Assembly: GCA_046160865.1 (NCBI GenBank)
Contig: JBJXHG010000090.1
Location: forward strand, 1-20,271
Direction: 5' to 3'
DNA: 20,271 bases
From: JBJXHG01 sp046160865
GTDB lineage: Bacteria > Planctomycetota > UBA1135 > GCA-002686595
The notes beneath the pieces are model-generated. The model searched no databases. It saw only the letters and a program-made list of their open reading frames with translations, and was not told the DNA's origin. This document shows positions 1 through 8,371 of the stretch, piece after piece (the first letter of the stretch is position 1; each line of letters opens with the position of its first letter). The position numbers and the translations under genes are program-made.

Positions 1-1
1 C

Positions 2-652
2 CCCCCCCCCCCCCCGACGCTCGCCGCACTCGAGTCGGTCCGCCGCATGGATGCGAGCGCGAGCGCGAAGCTCGCGCTCGCCAGGGTCCACGTCCACGCG
101 TTCGCGAAGAAGACGTCGAACTTCGGCCAGGGTCCACGCATCGCGGCGCGCGTGCTCGGCACGGACAGCGAAGCGATCGGGGCCGACGTGCCGCGCGAGT
201 TCGTCGAGGGCGCGCGCGGCTACCAGCCGCTCGAGACGCTGCACGACGAGGTGCACACGCAAGGTCGCGGCGTGTTCCTCGCGAACCCCGAAGGCTACGC
301 GAAGCTCGTCGCGCGCATCCCGGCCGACAACGCGGCGCCGATCGCGCTCGACGACTACAACTTCGCGGCGCTGCGCGCGCAGCTCGCGAACGCGCGCGAG
401 CACGGCGTCGACCTCGTGTACGTCGTGATGCCGAGTCGCCAGGGCAGCGCGCTGCTCACCGCGCTCCAGCGTGACGGTCACCTGCCCGCGCTACTGCACT
501 TCAACCGCCCGGACGTTCACCCCGAGCTCTACGAGATTCCGAATCACTACGACGCCGGCCACTTGAGCGAGCGCGGTGCGCAGATCTTCAGCCGCTTGAT
601 CGCGGCTTCGATCGCGGAGCGCGCGCGACGGCGCGAGGACGGTGCGAAGTGA
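2..652 (+). CDS. SGNH-hydrolase-like protein, C-terminal part (5' end outside window)
   Basis: The reading frame is open from the window's left edge, through the poly-C run, to TGA at 650-652. The first in-frame ATG is at 47, but nothing marks it as the true start, so this is best read as the C-terminal part of a longer protein. The end of the product carries a block V-like motif, YDAGHL followed by SERGAQIFS (D at 551-553, H at 560-562). This matches the Asp-x-x-His pair of SGNH/GDSL esterases and of AlgJ/AlgX/DltD-like proteins. The Ser block would lie upstream and is not visible. The gene overlaps the next, an MBOAT acyltransferase, by 4 nt (GTGA), so the two are almost certainly translationally coupled. 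SGNH-MBOAT pairs typically O-acetylate exported polysaccharides. The role here is inferred from this pairing. Confidence 0.7.
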   Translation, partial: PPPPPTLAALESVRRMDASASAKLALARVHVHAFAKKTSNFGQGPRIAARVLGTDSEAIGADVPREFVEGARGYQPLETLHDEVHTQGRGVFLANPEGYAKLVARIPADNAAPIALDDYNFAALRAQLANAREHGVDLVYVVMPSRQGSALLTALQRDGHLPALLHFNRPDVHPELYEIPNHYDAGHLSERGAQIFSRLIAASIAERARRREDGAK

Positions 653-2037
653 TCTTCACCGAGCCGCGCTTCTTCCTGCTGTTCGCGCTGTGCTTCGCCG
701 TGTACTGGTCGCTGCGCGCGAACGGCCAGCGCAAGGTGTGGCTCGTCCTGTGCAGCGCGGTGTTCTACGGGGCGTGGGACGTGCGCTTCTTGGCGTTGAT
801 GTACGTCTCGGTCACGCTCGACTACACGTTCGGACGCATGCTCGACCGCCCGACACGCAGGCGGCGTGCGTGGCTCATCGGCTCGATCGCCGTCAACCTC
901 GGCATCCTCGGGACGTTCAAGTACCTCGGCTGGTTCGTCGAGTCGGCGGTCGCGTTCGGCAACTGGCTCGGCTTCGAGATGCACGCGCCGACGCTGAAGC
1001 TCGTGCTACCGATCGGGATCAGCTTCTACACGTTCCAATCGATGAGCTACACGATCGACGTGTACCGCCGGCAGCTCGTGGCGGCGAAGAGCTACCTCGA
1101 CTTCGCGGCGTTCGTCACGTTTTTCCCGCAGCTCGTCGCGGGGCCGATCGTGCGCGCCGTCGACTTCCTGCCGCAGCTGCACACGCAGCGTGCTTGGCTC
1201 GCGAGCGAGGCGCGCGGCTTCGTCACGCTGTTCTGCATCGGCTACTTCAAGAAAGTCTGCATCGCCGACAACGTGTCGCAGACCGTCGACGCCGTCTTCT
1301 CCGCGCCGGTCGAATGGACGGCGCTGTCGAACTGGATCGCGGCAGTGCTGTACGCGATCCAGATCTACTGCGACTTCTCGGGCTACTCCGACATGGCGAT
1401 CGCGCTCGCCGGACTGCTCGGCTATCGCCTGACGACGAACTTCGAGTTCCCGTACCTGGCGGCGAACATCACGGAGTTCTGGCGCCGCTGGCACGTCTCG
1501 CTCTCGACGTGGTTCCGCGACTATCTCTACATCCCGCTCGGCGGCAATCGGCGTGGAGCCGGGCGCACGTACTGGAACCTCGTCGTCGTGTTCTTCTTGT
1601 GCGGCTTGTGGCACGGAGCGAGCTGGAACTTCGTCGTGTGGGGCCTCTTGCACGGCGCGTTCCTCGTCGTGCACCGCAGTGTTTCCGCGCGTAGCGGCGG
1701 AGCGCGCTGGCCGTTGCCTCTCGGCGTAGCCGCCACGTGGATCGCCGTCGTGACCGCGTGGGTCTTCTTCCGCGGCGAAGGGTGGGCGGCGACGCGCGCG
1801 ATGCTCGCGATCCAGTACGGCGTCGCGCCTGGCGGGAGCGGAGCGCTCAGTGCGTGGTGGCTCGTGTTCGCGGCCGCGTGTCTCGCCGTGCACGTCGCTG
1901 CGCGGCGGCGTGTCCTCGGCGCGGCGCACGCGCGCATGAACGGCTGGATGTACGCGGTGGCGCTCGGAACGGCGCTTGCCTTGCTCGCGCCATGGATCGC
2001 CGACGGGTATCAGCCGTTCATCTACTTCCAATTCTGA
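649..2037 (+). CDS. MBOAT family O-acyltransferase (AlgI-like)
   Basis: A 462-residue polytopic membrane protein starting at GTG 649, inside the stop region of the preceding gene. Hallmarks of the AlgI/DltB branch of the MBOAT family are visible in order: the hydrophobic N-terminus, GISFYTFQSMSYTIDVYR around residues 124-141, YFKK..IADN near 200, FWRRWHVSLSTWFRDYLYIPLGG near 280-302, and LWHGASWNF with the presumed catalytic His at residue 322 (codon 1612-1614). The family moves acyl groups, usually acetyl, across or at the inner membrane onto extracytoplasmic polysaccharide. Length fits the family. The coupled upstream SGNH protein is the expected partner that completes transfer in the periplasm. 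The acceptor polymer cannot be read from this window. Confidence 0.93.
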   Translation: MIFTEPRFFLLFALCFAVYWSLRANGQRKVWLVLCSAVFYGAWDVRFLALMYVSVTLDYTFGRMLDRPTRRRRAWLIGSIAVNLGILGTFKYLGWFVESAVAFGNWLGFEMHAPTLKLVLPIGISFYTFQSMSYTIDVYRRQLVAAKSYLDFAAFVTFFPQLVAGPIVRAVDFLPQLHTQRAWLASEARGFVTLFCIGYFKKVCIADNVSQTVDAVFSAPVEWTALSNWIAAVLYAIQIYCDFSGYSDMAIALAGLLGYRLTTNFEFPYLAANITEFWRRWHVSLSTWFRDYLYIPLGGNRRGAGRTYWNLVVVFFLCGLWHGASWNFVVWGLLHGAFLVVHRSVSARSGGARWPLPLGVAATWIAVVTAWVFFRGEGWAATRAMLAIQYGVAPGGSGALSAWWLVFAAACLAVHVAARRRVLGAAHARMNGWMYAVALGTALALLAPWIADGYQPFIYFQF

Positions 2038-2045
2038 CGCGCGTC

Positions 2046-3053
2046 GTGCTGTTCCGATCCCTCGCTTGCGCGCTCGTTCTCCCAGCGTGTGCGATCCTGC
2101 CCGAGCACACGAGCGATCCTGCTCCGAAGACGCGCGGACCACTGCCGACGCGCGCGAACGCGCCGGTTTCGCTGATGTTCCTCCAGTTCAAACCGCGTAC
2201 GGCGCACGTTCAACCGCTGGGCACGTTCGGGCTGCAAGCGACGAGTGCCTACAGCAGCATCTTCGAGGACGGTTCCGACACCGACTCCGAGATCGTGTTC
2301 GACGGCGAGATCTGGCGCAGCGCACTGGCCGTGCGCTACGGCGTGACGGAGAGCTCCGATCTCGAAGTCGAGATCCCGCTCGTGTACGCGAGCTCGGGCT
2401 TCCTCGATCAGTTCGTCGAAACGTTCCACGAGATCCTGTTCCTCCCGAACAGCGGCCGCGAGTCGCGTCCGAAGTTCACGTACTCGATGGAGGCCAGGCA
2501 GAACGGCGAGCGCTTCTATCACATGGAGGGCAACAGCCTCGGTCTCGGCGACATGTCGCTGATCTTCGCGCAGCGCGTGCTGCAAGAGTCGGTCGAAGCT
2601 CCCGGCGTCCTCGTGCGCGCCGGCGTCGAGCTTCCCACGGGCTCCGAGTCCGCCGGCTTCGGCAACGGAGAAGTCGACTGGGGCGGTGACGCGCGCATCG
2701 AGCGCTCGTTCGGACGCTGGACGCTCGGCGCGGCGGCGAGCTACGTGCTGACCGCCGAGCCGTCGGCGTTCACCGAGAGCGGCGTCGACGCGTCGGACAT
2801 CGCGGGCGCGCAAGCGGGCGTCGAGTACCGCTGGAACGACGACCTGTCGTTCGTCTTCGGAGCCGTCTACACGTCGACCGTGACCGACGACATCCACATC
2901 GAGGAGCTGAACAGCGACATCCTCATGCTCGATTTCGGTGCGATATGGGACACGCACAGCGGGTCGCGCTGGATGGCGGCGTTCCAAGAGGACGCGATCG
3001 CGGCGTCGGGACCCGACTTCACGGTGTTCGTCGGGCTCAGCTTCGGGATGTGA
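2046..3053 (+). CDS. DUF3187-like outer membrane/envelope protein
   Basis: The start is taken as GTG 2046, 8 nt after the MBOAT stop; an open frame runs further upstream, but that part overlaps the MBOAT gene and is a shadow. No good Shine-Dalgarno is seen, which fits coupling to the MBOAT gene. The 335-residue product begins with a short hydrophobic segment ending LVLPAC, a possible but short lipobox with Cys at residue 15. Alternating polar/hydrophobic beta-strand-like segments follow, with motifs close to DUF3187 proteins: EIWRSALAVRYGVTESSDLE, then IPLVYASSGFLD, then FHEILFLPNSGRES, and later GVELPTGSES. The chain ends VGLSFGM, like a beta-barrel terminal strand. No biochemical function is known for this family. 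Adjacency suggests an outer-membrane role linked to polysaccharide modification, but this is only inference. Confidence 0.75.
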   Translation: MLFRSLACALVLPACAILPEHTSDPAPKTRGPLPTRANAPVSLMFLQFKPRTAHVQPLGTFGLQATSAYSSIFEDGSDTDSEIVFDGEIWRSALAVRYGVTESSDLEVEIPLVYASSGFLDQFVETFHEILFLPNSGRESRPKFTYSMEARQNGERFYHMEGNSLGLGDMSLIFAQRVLQESVEAPGVLVRAGVELPTGSESAGFGNGEVDWGGDARIERSFGRWTLGAAASYVLTAEPSAFTESGVDASDIAGAQAGVEYRWNDDLSFVFGAVYTSTVTDDIHIEELNSDILMLDFGAIWDTHSGSRWMAAFQEDAIAASGPDFTVFVGLSFGM

Positions 3054-3182
3054 CGGCTCGCGCTGCCGCTCGCGTGGCGGTCCGCGCGCCCGCATCGCTC
3101 ATCACGTCCGGCTGCGGTCGATTTCGCTGCAACGCCTTGTCCGATGCGAGCTGTCACGCGCACGCAACGAACGTGGTGAGAA
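3054..3182. other. intergenic gap before the sigma-factor fusion gene
   Basis: The 129 bases carry no convincing gene, strong hairpin or clear sigma-70 promoter. A GGTGAG at 3175-3180 lies just before the ATG at 3183 and may act as the ribosome binding site. An autoregulatory ECF promoter would be expected here by analogy with other ECF genes, but I could not identify its -35/-10 pair. Confidence 0.4.
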
Positions 3183-5810
3183 ATGAGGCTCAGAAAAACG
3201 GGCCCGCCACCAACGGCCCGCGACCGCGCGGGAAGATGGGTGTGCATGGACGCCTCCGATCGCGACGAACGCTCACACGCGCTGTTCGCCGACGGCGCGC
3301 GCTTGCGTGTGCTCGCGGGACACCTCGTGGTCGACGCGGGGACGGCGGACGATCTCGTGCAGGAGACGTGGGTCGCGGCGTTGCACCGCGCGCCATCGCC
3401 GGACCGTCCGGCCGGGCCGTGGCTCGCACAGGTGGTCCGCAATCTCGCGCGTCGCAGGCGCCGCGGCGACGCGCGCCGCTCGCAGCGCGAGAGCGCGCAC
3501 GCCGAGGCGCGCGACGTCGACGTTCCGGGCGCCGCCGAGATCGCGGAACGTCTCGACGCGCAGCGCGCGCTCGTCGACGTGCTCGGTGAGCTCGACGAGT
3601 CGCTGCGCACGACGCTCGTGCTGCGCTATTTCGAGGAGCTGACGAGCGTCGACATCGCGCGCGCGCAGGGCGTGCCGGAAGGCACCGTGCGCTGGCGGAT
3701 CCAGCGCGGCCTCGCGGAGATGCGCGAGCGTTTGGATCGACGCTTCGGCGGCTCGCGCGGAGCGTGGTGTGCGCTCTTCTTACCGATGACCCGCCCGGGA
3801 GCTGGTTCGCTCACCGTCGCGGGAGAAGGAGTCGTGGCGATGGGTGTTGTGGCGAAGATCGGAGCGGCAATCGCGATCACTGCGATGGCCGGAGTCCTGT
3901 GGTGGGGGATGGACGATGCGCCGGCGACGGCGGCGCCGTACGAAGCGAGCGCGCTCGCTGTAGAGCCACCCTCGACACTCGAGAGCACGCCGCTCGCCGC
4001 TCCGGCGAGCGTGCAGGTCGTTCGGCAAAGTGCGCCGCCGAGCGCAGCACCTGTCACCGCGAGCGTCGATCCATCCGACAGCGGAGCAGAGGCCGTCGCC
4101 GCGACGGACGGGCTTCTCGTCGACGCACGGTTCCTCGACGCAGCCGGTGCGCCGTGGAAGGGCGTTCGCTTGGCGCTCGCGGATGACGACGCACGCGCTG
4201 CGATCAGCGGTGACGACGGTCGGGCGACGTTGAGGCTCGACACGGATCCCGACGGGCTGTGGATCCAGCACCGTGAGTTCATCGCGTCCGGCGCCGGCTG
4301 CGCGACACGCAAGCTCAGCGCGACGGTTCGCGCCGGCGAGCCGGCGCACCTCGGCGACGTGGTGCTCGTGCCCGCGTCGGTCGTGCACGGTCGTGTGGTC
4401 GGTGCGGACGGACGTCCGGTTCCCGGAGCGCGCGTCGGCACGACGACGGACCTCGGCGACGCCGACCTCGAGAACGTGCACCGCCGCGGCAGCGAGCGAC
4501 TGTTCGAGTCCGCGAGCGTCGAGGTCGCCGCCGACGGGCACTTCGAATTGGTGGGCGTGCAGCCTGGCACGTGGCGCGTGTGGGCAGGCGCCGAACATGC
4601 GCGCTTCGCGTGGACGGAGCCGCTCGAAGTGAAGGATGGCGACGTGTACGGCATCGAGCTCGTGCTCGAGCCCTTGCGTGCCACCGATCGCATCGCCGGC
4701 GTAGTCGTCGACGGCAAAGGGCAGCCGGTGCCGAACGCCACGCTGTGGATCTACTACTCGACCAAGGTGGAATCGGGCACGCACTCCAGGCATACGGATG
4801 CCGAAGGTCGCTTCGATCTCGTGGTCCTGCGCTCCACCGCGCACACGATCGTGGCCAGCGATCCGCAGCACGAGTGGGCCGACTCGGCGATCGAACGCAT
4901 CGATCCAGGCGCGCTCGAGCTCGTGCTGCGCCTAGGCGAGCGCCGCTACGTCGACATCGACGTGCGCAACGCGGCGCACGAGCCGCTCGCCGGCTGCGTG
5001 TTCGAGTTCACGCGCGAGGACCCGCTGATGGAGAGCTACGCGCCGGTCGAAGCCAAGACTGCGGGTCGCTACCGCGTCGGGTTCCCGAACTTCGACTTCC
5101 GCGTCGCCGTGCGCGCCGACGGATATCGCACCGCCGTGCTCGGTCCGTACGAAGCGGATCGCGCGCCCGAGCGCCTCGACGTCGTGCTCGAGCCCGTGCC
5201 GATCGTGGGCGGCCGCGTCGTCGCGGACGGCAAGCCGATCGCGGGCGTGCGCGTCACGTTGCACCGCTCGAACGGGGGCACACTGCAAATCAACGGGTTC
5301 ACGTGCGTGATGGATCGTGAGCCGAGCGCCGAGGTCGAGACCGACGCCGACGGACGCTTCGTGCTCGGCTGTGAGACCACCGGCGAGATCTTCGTGCGCG
5401 CGCAAATCCACGGGTGGGCCGGCGCAGATGCAGGACCGCTCGCGGTTCCGCGCACCGAGACGACGGTCGATCTCGAGCTCACCCACGGCGGCGCGATCGA
5501 AGGCCGCGTGATCTTGCCGGACGGCAAGAACGCCGAGGGCGCGATCGTGGGCGCGAATCGCGGCGACGGGAGCGCGCGCACCGTGCGCGCCGGTCCGGGC
5601 GGCCTCTATCGCTTCGAGAGTCTGACGCCCGGCAAGTGGGAGATCGTGTCGCGCGCGAGTGAGGTGCGACCCGACACGATGACGAGCATGAGTCTCGCCG
5701 AGCCGATCCAGATCCAGTGGTCGTGCGAGGTCTTCGCGGGGAAGACGACGCACCATGACCTCGACGCGACGCAGGTCGAGGTCGCGCGCACGCCGCCCAA
5801 GTCGCAGTGA
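3183..5810 (+). CDS. ECF sigma-70 factor fused to a transmembrane segment and carboxypeptidase-regulatory-like domains
   Basis: An 875-residue protein with three parts. Residues about 33-96 match ECF region 2, including DDLVQETW at 56-63. Residues about 138-185 match region 4, with the LRYFEELTSVDIARAQGVPEGTVRWR-type helix-turn-helix. One hydrophobic stretch at about 226-244 (ending VLWWGM) is the only clear membrane segment. After a Pro/Ala/Ser-rich linker come repeated CarboxypepD_reg-like beta-sandwiches starting near residues 310, 400, 504, 674 and 772, each with a G-x-V-V-x-DG-x-PV-x-x-A and D-x-x-GRF pattern. The expected topology is sigma domain in the cytoplasm and repeats outside. 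Such sigma/sensor fusions are known mostly from planctomycetes. Start choice is uncertain: ATG 3183 has GGTGAG close by, while ATG 3246 (residue 22) lies nearer the conserved domain. Confidence 0.9.
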   Translation: MRLRKTGPPPTARDRAGRWVCMDASDRDERSHALFADGARLRVLAGHLVVDAGTADDLVQETWVAALHRAPSPDRPAGPWLAQVVRNLARRRRRGDARRSQRESAHAEARDVDVPGAAEIAERLDAQRALVDVLGELDESLRTTLVLRYFEELTSVDIARAQGVPEGTVRWRIQRGLAEMRERLDRRFGGSRGAWCALFLPMTRPGAGSLTVAGEGVVAMGVVAKIGAAIAITAMAGVLWWGMDDAPATAAPYEASALAVEPPSTLESTPLAAPASVQVVRQSAPPSAAPVTASVDPSDSGAEAVAATDGLLVDARFLDAAGAPWKGVRLALADDDARAAISGDDGRATLRLDTDPDGLWIQHREFIASGAGCATRKLSATVRAGEPAHLGDVVLVPASVVHGRVVGADGRPVPGARVGTTTDLGDADLENVHRRGSERLFESASVEVAADGHFELVGVQPGTWRVWAGAEHARFAWTEPLEVKDGDVYGIELVLEPLRATDRIAGVVVDGKGQPVPNATLWIYYSTKVESGTHSRHTDAEGRFDLVVLRSTAHTIVASDPQHEWADSAIERIDPGALELVLRLGERRYVDIDVRNAAHEPLAGCVFEFTREDPLMESYAPVEAKTAGRYRVGFPNFDFRVAVRADGYRTAVLGPYEADRAPERLDVVLEPVPIVGGRVVADGKPIAGVRVTLHRSNGGTLQINGFTCVMDREPSAEVETDADGRFVLGCETTGEIFVRAQIHGWAGADAGPLAVPRTETTVDLELTHGGAIEGRVILPDGKNAEGAIVGANRGDGSARTVRAGPGGLYRFESLTPGKWEIVSRASEVRPDTMTSMSLAEPIQIQWSCEVFAGKTTHHDLDATQVEVARTPPKSQ

Positions 5811-5825
5811 CGCGCCGCACGCCGT

Positions 5826-5848
5826 GGCCGGAGCGATGCGCTTCGGCC
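5826..5848. terminator. hairpin between convergent genes, candidate bidirectional terminator
   Basis: A 10-bp stem (GGCCGGAGCG against CGCTTCGGCC, one G-U pair) closes on a 3-nt loop ATG. It lies 15 nt after the stop at 5810 and 17 nt from the end of the opposing gene at 5866. A second, outer inverted pair GCGCCGC/GCGGCGC (5812-5818 and 5849-5855) flanks it. There is no T-tract, so it is not a textbook intrinsic terminator. Confidence 0.5.
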
Positions 5849-5865
5849 GCGGCGCGCGCGTTCGC

Positions 5866-7947
5866 TCACTGGACGAGCAAGCGCGGGACGCCGTTCGCGA
5901 TCCGCATCGCCTGATCGACCTTCTGCAAGTTCGTGCCGTTCGTCGACGACCGCAGGACGTCGACGGCCTCGTCGACCTTCGCGATCGCGTCCGGATGGAT
6001 GTGCGCGCACTGCAGCACGAACTTGGCGTCGTCGAGCTCGCTCAGCGCCGACTCGAACACGCGCTTGCGCGTCGTCTCGTCGAACTGGACCGGCGTCGTC
6101 TTCAGCCGTTGGAGCAGGGCCTTCGCCGAGCGCGCGTTCAGCGCGGCATTCGCGACGCGCAGGAACGTGGTGACGGACTGCACTCTTGGATTGTCCATCA
6201 CCATCACGCCGAAGCCCGGCGGGTTGTCGACCGCGTTCATCAAGATCGCTGCCGGCGACGCGTTGAACTCCCCGCCCAGGTAGAACGCGATCGCGTTCTC
6301 GAGCGTCAGCGCGGAATTGTCGTGGAAGTACGGCGCGGTGTCGGGCGCTTCGAGGAGCGAGGGGACGTTGAACGCGTGGGAGCCGAACCCGCCGACCCCG
6401 AGGTTCGGCGCTTGGCCGAACCCGCCGTCGATCGGAACTTGACCCGGAGCCACCATCTCGGCCAGCGCACCGTCCAGCTGCGAGCTACCGATGTCGAGGT
6501 TCAGGTTGAAGTGGCCGGCGGGGAAGCCGTTCGCGTCGAGGAACGCGGGGCTCGCGTTCGCGCCGCCGTTGTTGTGACAGCTCGTGCACTTCGCCGCCGA
6601 CCGACCGCCGGTCGTCGTCTCTTGCAAGAACAGCTTGCGGCCGTGCTCCGCGATCGCGTTCTTCATCGTGAGCGCCGAGAGATCGATTTCCTCTTGTCGT
6701 CCGAGCGAGAGCTGGAACGCTTCGAGCGCGTCGAGCTCGTACTCGGTCGGCAAGCGGAAGTCGACGCCGGCGACGCGGTTCAAACGCTTCGGCGCATGTT
6801 GGGTGACGGCGCCGATCGCGAACTCGCGCAGCGTGCCGCCGCCCGGTGATCCGTCGCCGCCCCAACCCGTGCGCTGCAGCGGGGGCACCGTCGAGCCGTC
6901 GAATCCGCTCGTCGCCGGCGTCATCGACAACGACAACGCGAACAAGTGCGGGACGCCGCGCATCACGCCGGGCCGATCGAAGCCGTCGACGTTCTCGAGC
7001 ACGAGCGCGAGCTCGCGCAGGAGCGACGGGTTCTCGAGCCCCGCGAGCGCCGGCACGCGCTCCGCGACGAACAGCGGATCGTCGTCGTCGAGCGTCGCGA
7101 TGAACTCGGGGTCGAGCGTGAAGTTGTTGTTCGCGGGGTGACACGTGCCGCACGTGCGGCCGTTGCCGCCGAACGTCTCCTCGAAGAACAGGAACTCGCC
7201 GTCGCCGATGAGCGACACGGCCGCGGGCGGCGCGGCGGGGGGCAGCAGCGCCGCGAGCGCATGGCGCGACTCGAGTTGCGCGTCCCGGCGATCCGCCATC
7301 GGACCGAACGGCGTGCCGCGCGGCTCGTGGTACATGCGCTGGAACAAGCTCGGCAGGCCGAACAGAAATCCGTTGCTCGCGTCCGCGTCCGCGCGCGCGA
7401 CGACGACCATGTCGACGTCGAAACCCGTGAACGCTTCGACGTCGAGCGTCGTCGTGGCGTGTGCCGCCCCGCCCGCGACCTGGAGCTCGACGGCCAACTG
7501 CACGGCATCGTGTGCGGAGTTCGGGGCGACATCGTCGTGCGCATCTCGACCGAGGTTGTCCACGAGCCACACGCGGTACGCGCCGTCTTCGGGCACGCCG
7601 CTCACCTTGGCGTCGAGCGCGCCGCTCGCGAGGTTCAGGCGGATCGCGCCCGCAGCCGTCGTCGGGGTCTTCACGAGACCCTTCACGCCGCTCAACCCGA
7701 GCACGAGGACGTCGCCGCCCTCCGTGTACTCGGCATACGACTCGAGCCAGCTCGTGTACGCCGCGTCGAAAGCTTCAACGGCGCCGACGCCCGCCGCATG
7801 GAACTCGTCCGACGCCGGGTGGCGGCGCGGGACCAGCAGGGTCGCGCACAAGAGCGCGAGCACGAGCAGGGCAAGCCCGAGGCCACGCTGCCGCGTGCGA
7901 TGCCTACGAAAACGCTCTCTCGCTGCGGCCGCTGCGAACTTGAACAT
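5866..7947 (-). CDS. di-haem cytochrome c peroxidase (CCP/MauG superfamily) protein with N-terminal extension
   Basis: A 693-residue protein on the minus strand starting at ATG 7947, preceded by a GAGAGA-type ribosome binding site. Residues about 23-39 are hydrophobic after an Arg-rich n-region, so it is a signal peptide or membrane anchor. The C-terminal half holds two c-type haem motifs, CGTCH (266-270, in the context GNGRTCGTCHP) and CTSCH (454-458), 188 residues apart as in the di-haem peroxidase family. The likely site is the periplasm or membrane surface. Residues about 45-230 are an extension not found in ordinary bacterial CcpA; its VLVLGLSG and DGAYRVWLVDNLG segments look like a small beta-rich domain that I cannot name. 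Whether it reduces peroxide or oxidises another substrate, as MauG-type proteins do, cannot be decided. Confidence 0.88.
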   Translation of the reverse strand: MFKFAAAAARERFRRHRTRQRGLGLALLVLALLCATLLVPRRHPASDEFHAAGVGAVEAFDAAYTSWLESYAEYTEGGDVLVLGLSGVKGLVKTPTTAAGAIRLNLASGALDAKVSGVPEDGAYRVWLVDNLGRDAHDDVAPNSAHDAVQLAVELQVAGGAAHATTTLDVEAFTGFDVDMVVVARADADASNGFLFGLPSLFQRMYHEPRGTPFGPMADRRDAQLESRHALAALLPPAAPPAAVSLIGDGEFLFFEETFGGNGRTCGTCHPANNNFTLDPEFIATLDDDDPLFVAERVPALAGLENPSLLRELALVLENVDGFDRPGVMRGVPHLFALSLSMTPATSGFDGSTVPPLQRTGWGGDGSPGGGTLREFAIGAVTQHAPKRLNRVAGVDFRLPTEYELDALEAFQLSLGRQEEIDLSALTMKNAIAEHGRKLFLQETTTGGRSAAKCTSCHNNGGANASPAFLDANGFPAGHFNLNLDIGSSQLDGALAEMVAPGQVPIDGGFGQAPNLGVGGFGSHAFNVPSLLEAPDTAPYFHDNSALTLENAIAFYLGGEFNASPAAILMNAVDNPPGFGVMVMDNPRVQSVTTFLRVANAALNARSAKALLQRLKTTPVQFDETTRKRVFESALSELDDAKFVLQCAHIHPDAIAKVDEAVDVLRSSTNGTNLQKVDQAMRIANGVPRLLVQ

Positions 7948-7987
7948 GAAGTTCTCTCGTCGAATCCCGGTTGTCGATCTCGTTGCG

Positions 7988-8088
7988 CACGGATCCGCGA
8001 TCCGTGAAAGCAGTGACGTGATTCGAAACTATCTCACACTGCAATTCCGCGCAATTGCGCACAGTGCGTACGGCCGAATCGTGATTCG
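7988..8088. promoter_or_regulatory. cluster of three palindromes upstream of the di-haem protein gene
   Basis: Three short inverted repeats lie in a locally more AT-rich stretch between the two minus-strand genes. CACGGATC-CGC-GATCCGTG (7988-8006) has perfect 8-bp arms and sits about 41 nt before the start at 7947. GCGCAATTGCGC (8049-8060) is a perfect 12-bp palindrome. CGAATC-GT-GATTCG (8075-8088) has 6-bp arms. GTGATTCG also occurs directly repeated at 8018-8025 and 8081-8088. These look like operator sites and/or a 5' leader hairpin for the peroxidase-family gene. The first could alternatively end transcription of the small gene upstream. The regulator is unknown. Confidence 0.4.
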
Positions 8089-8134
8089 CGCGACGCGTGC
8101 GATTCTCACCGTGATCGAAATTGAGACCGAGTCG

Positions 8135-8371
8135 CTACTTCGCGAGCAGCTGCTTCCAGAGCGACGGCTTCTTCGGGCGCGGCTCCCACTTCGCACAATC
8201 ACCGCGCATGTTGAGTTTCTTGTGATCGCCGGGGAGCTCCTGCTGCTTCAGAAAGTTCTCCTTCTGCTTCACGGGCATGAACTCGGGCAGGTAGCAGCCC
8301 GTGAGGTGAGCTTCCTTCGGCGCGCGCTTGAAGTGCACGCACGTCTCGCAGTGGACTTTCTTCGCGACCAT
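8135..8371 (-). CDS. small Cys-rich hypothetical protein, possible metal-binding
   Basis: A 78-residue, Lys-rich, soluble protein starting at ATG 8371 on the minus strand. It has four cysteines: C8 and C11 in HCETCVHF, C26 in LTGCYLP, and C59 in RGDCAKWEPRP. A CxxC plus two further Cys flanked by aromatic and Pro residues is the kind of layout that binds one zinc or an iron-sulfur centre, but no family is recognised. No signal peptide or membrane segment is seen. The coding look is good: codon third positions are mostly G or C, and no competing frame is convincing. It precedes the di-haem gene on the same strand by 187 nt, so it is probably a separate unit. Function is unknown. Confidence 0.65.
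   Translation of the reverse strand: MVAKKVHCETCVHFKRAPKEAHLTGCYLPEFMPVKQKENFLKQQELPGDHKKLNMRGDCAKWEPRPKKPSLWKQLLAK

Noticed and set aside
1737..2045. Upstream extension of the DUF3187-like frame into the MBOAT gene
   Set aside because: The MBOAT frame is clearly coding here, and the extension is Arg-rich shadow; the GTG at 2046 followed by a hydrophobic signal is a better start.
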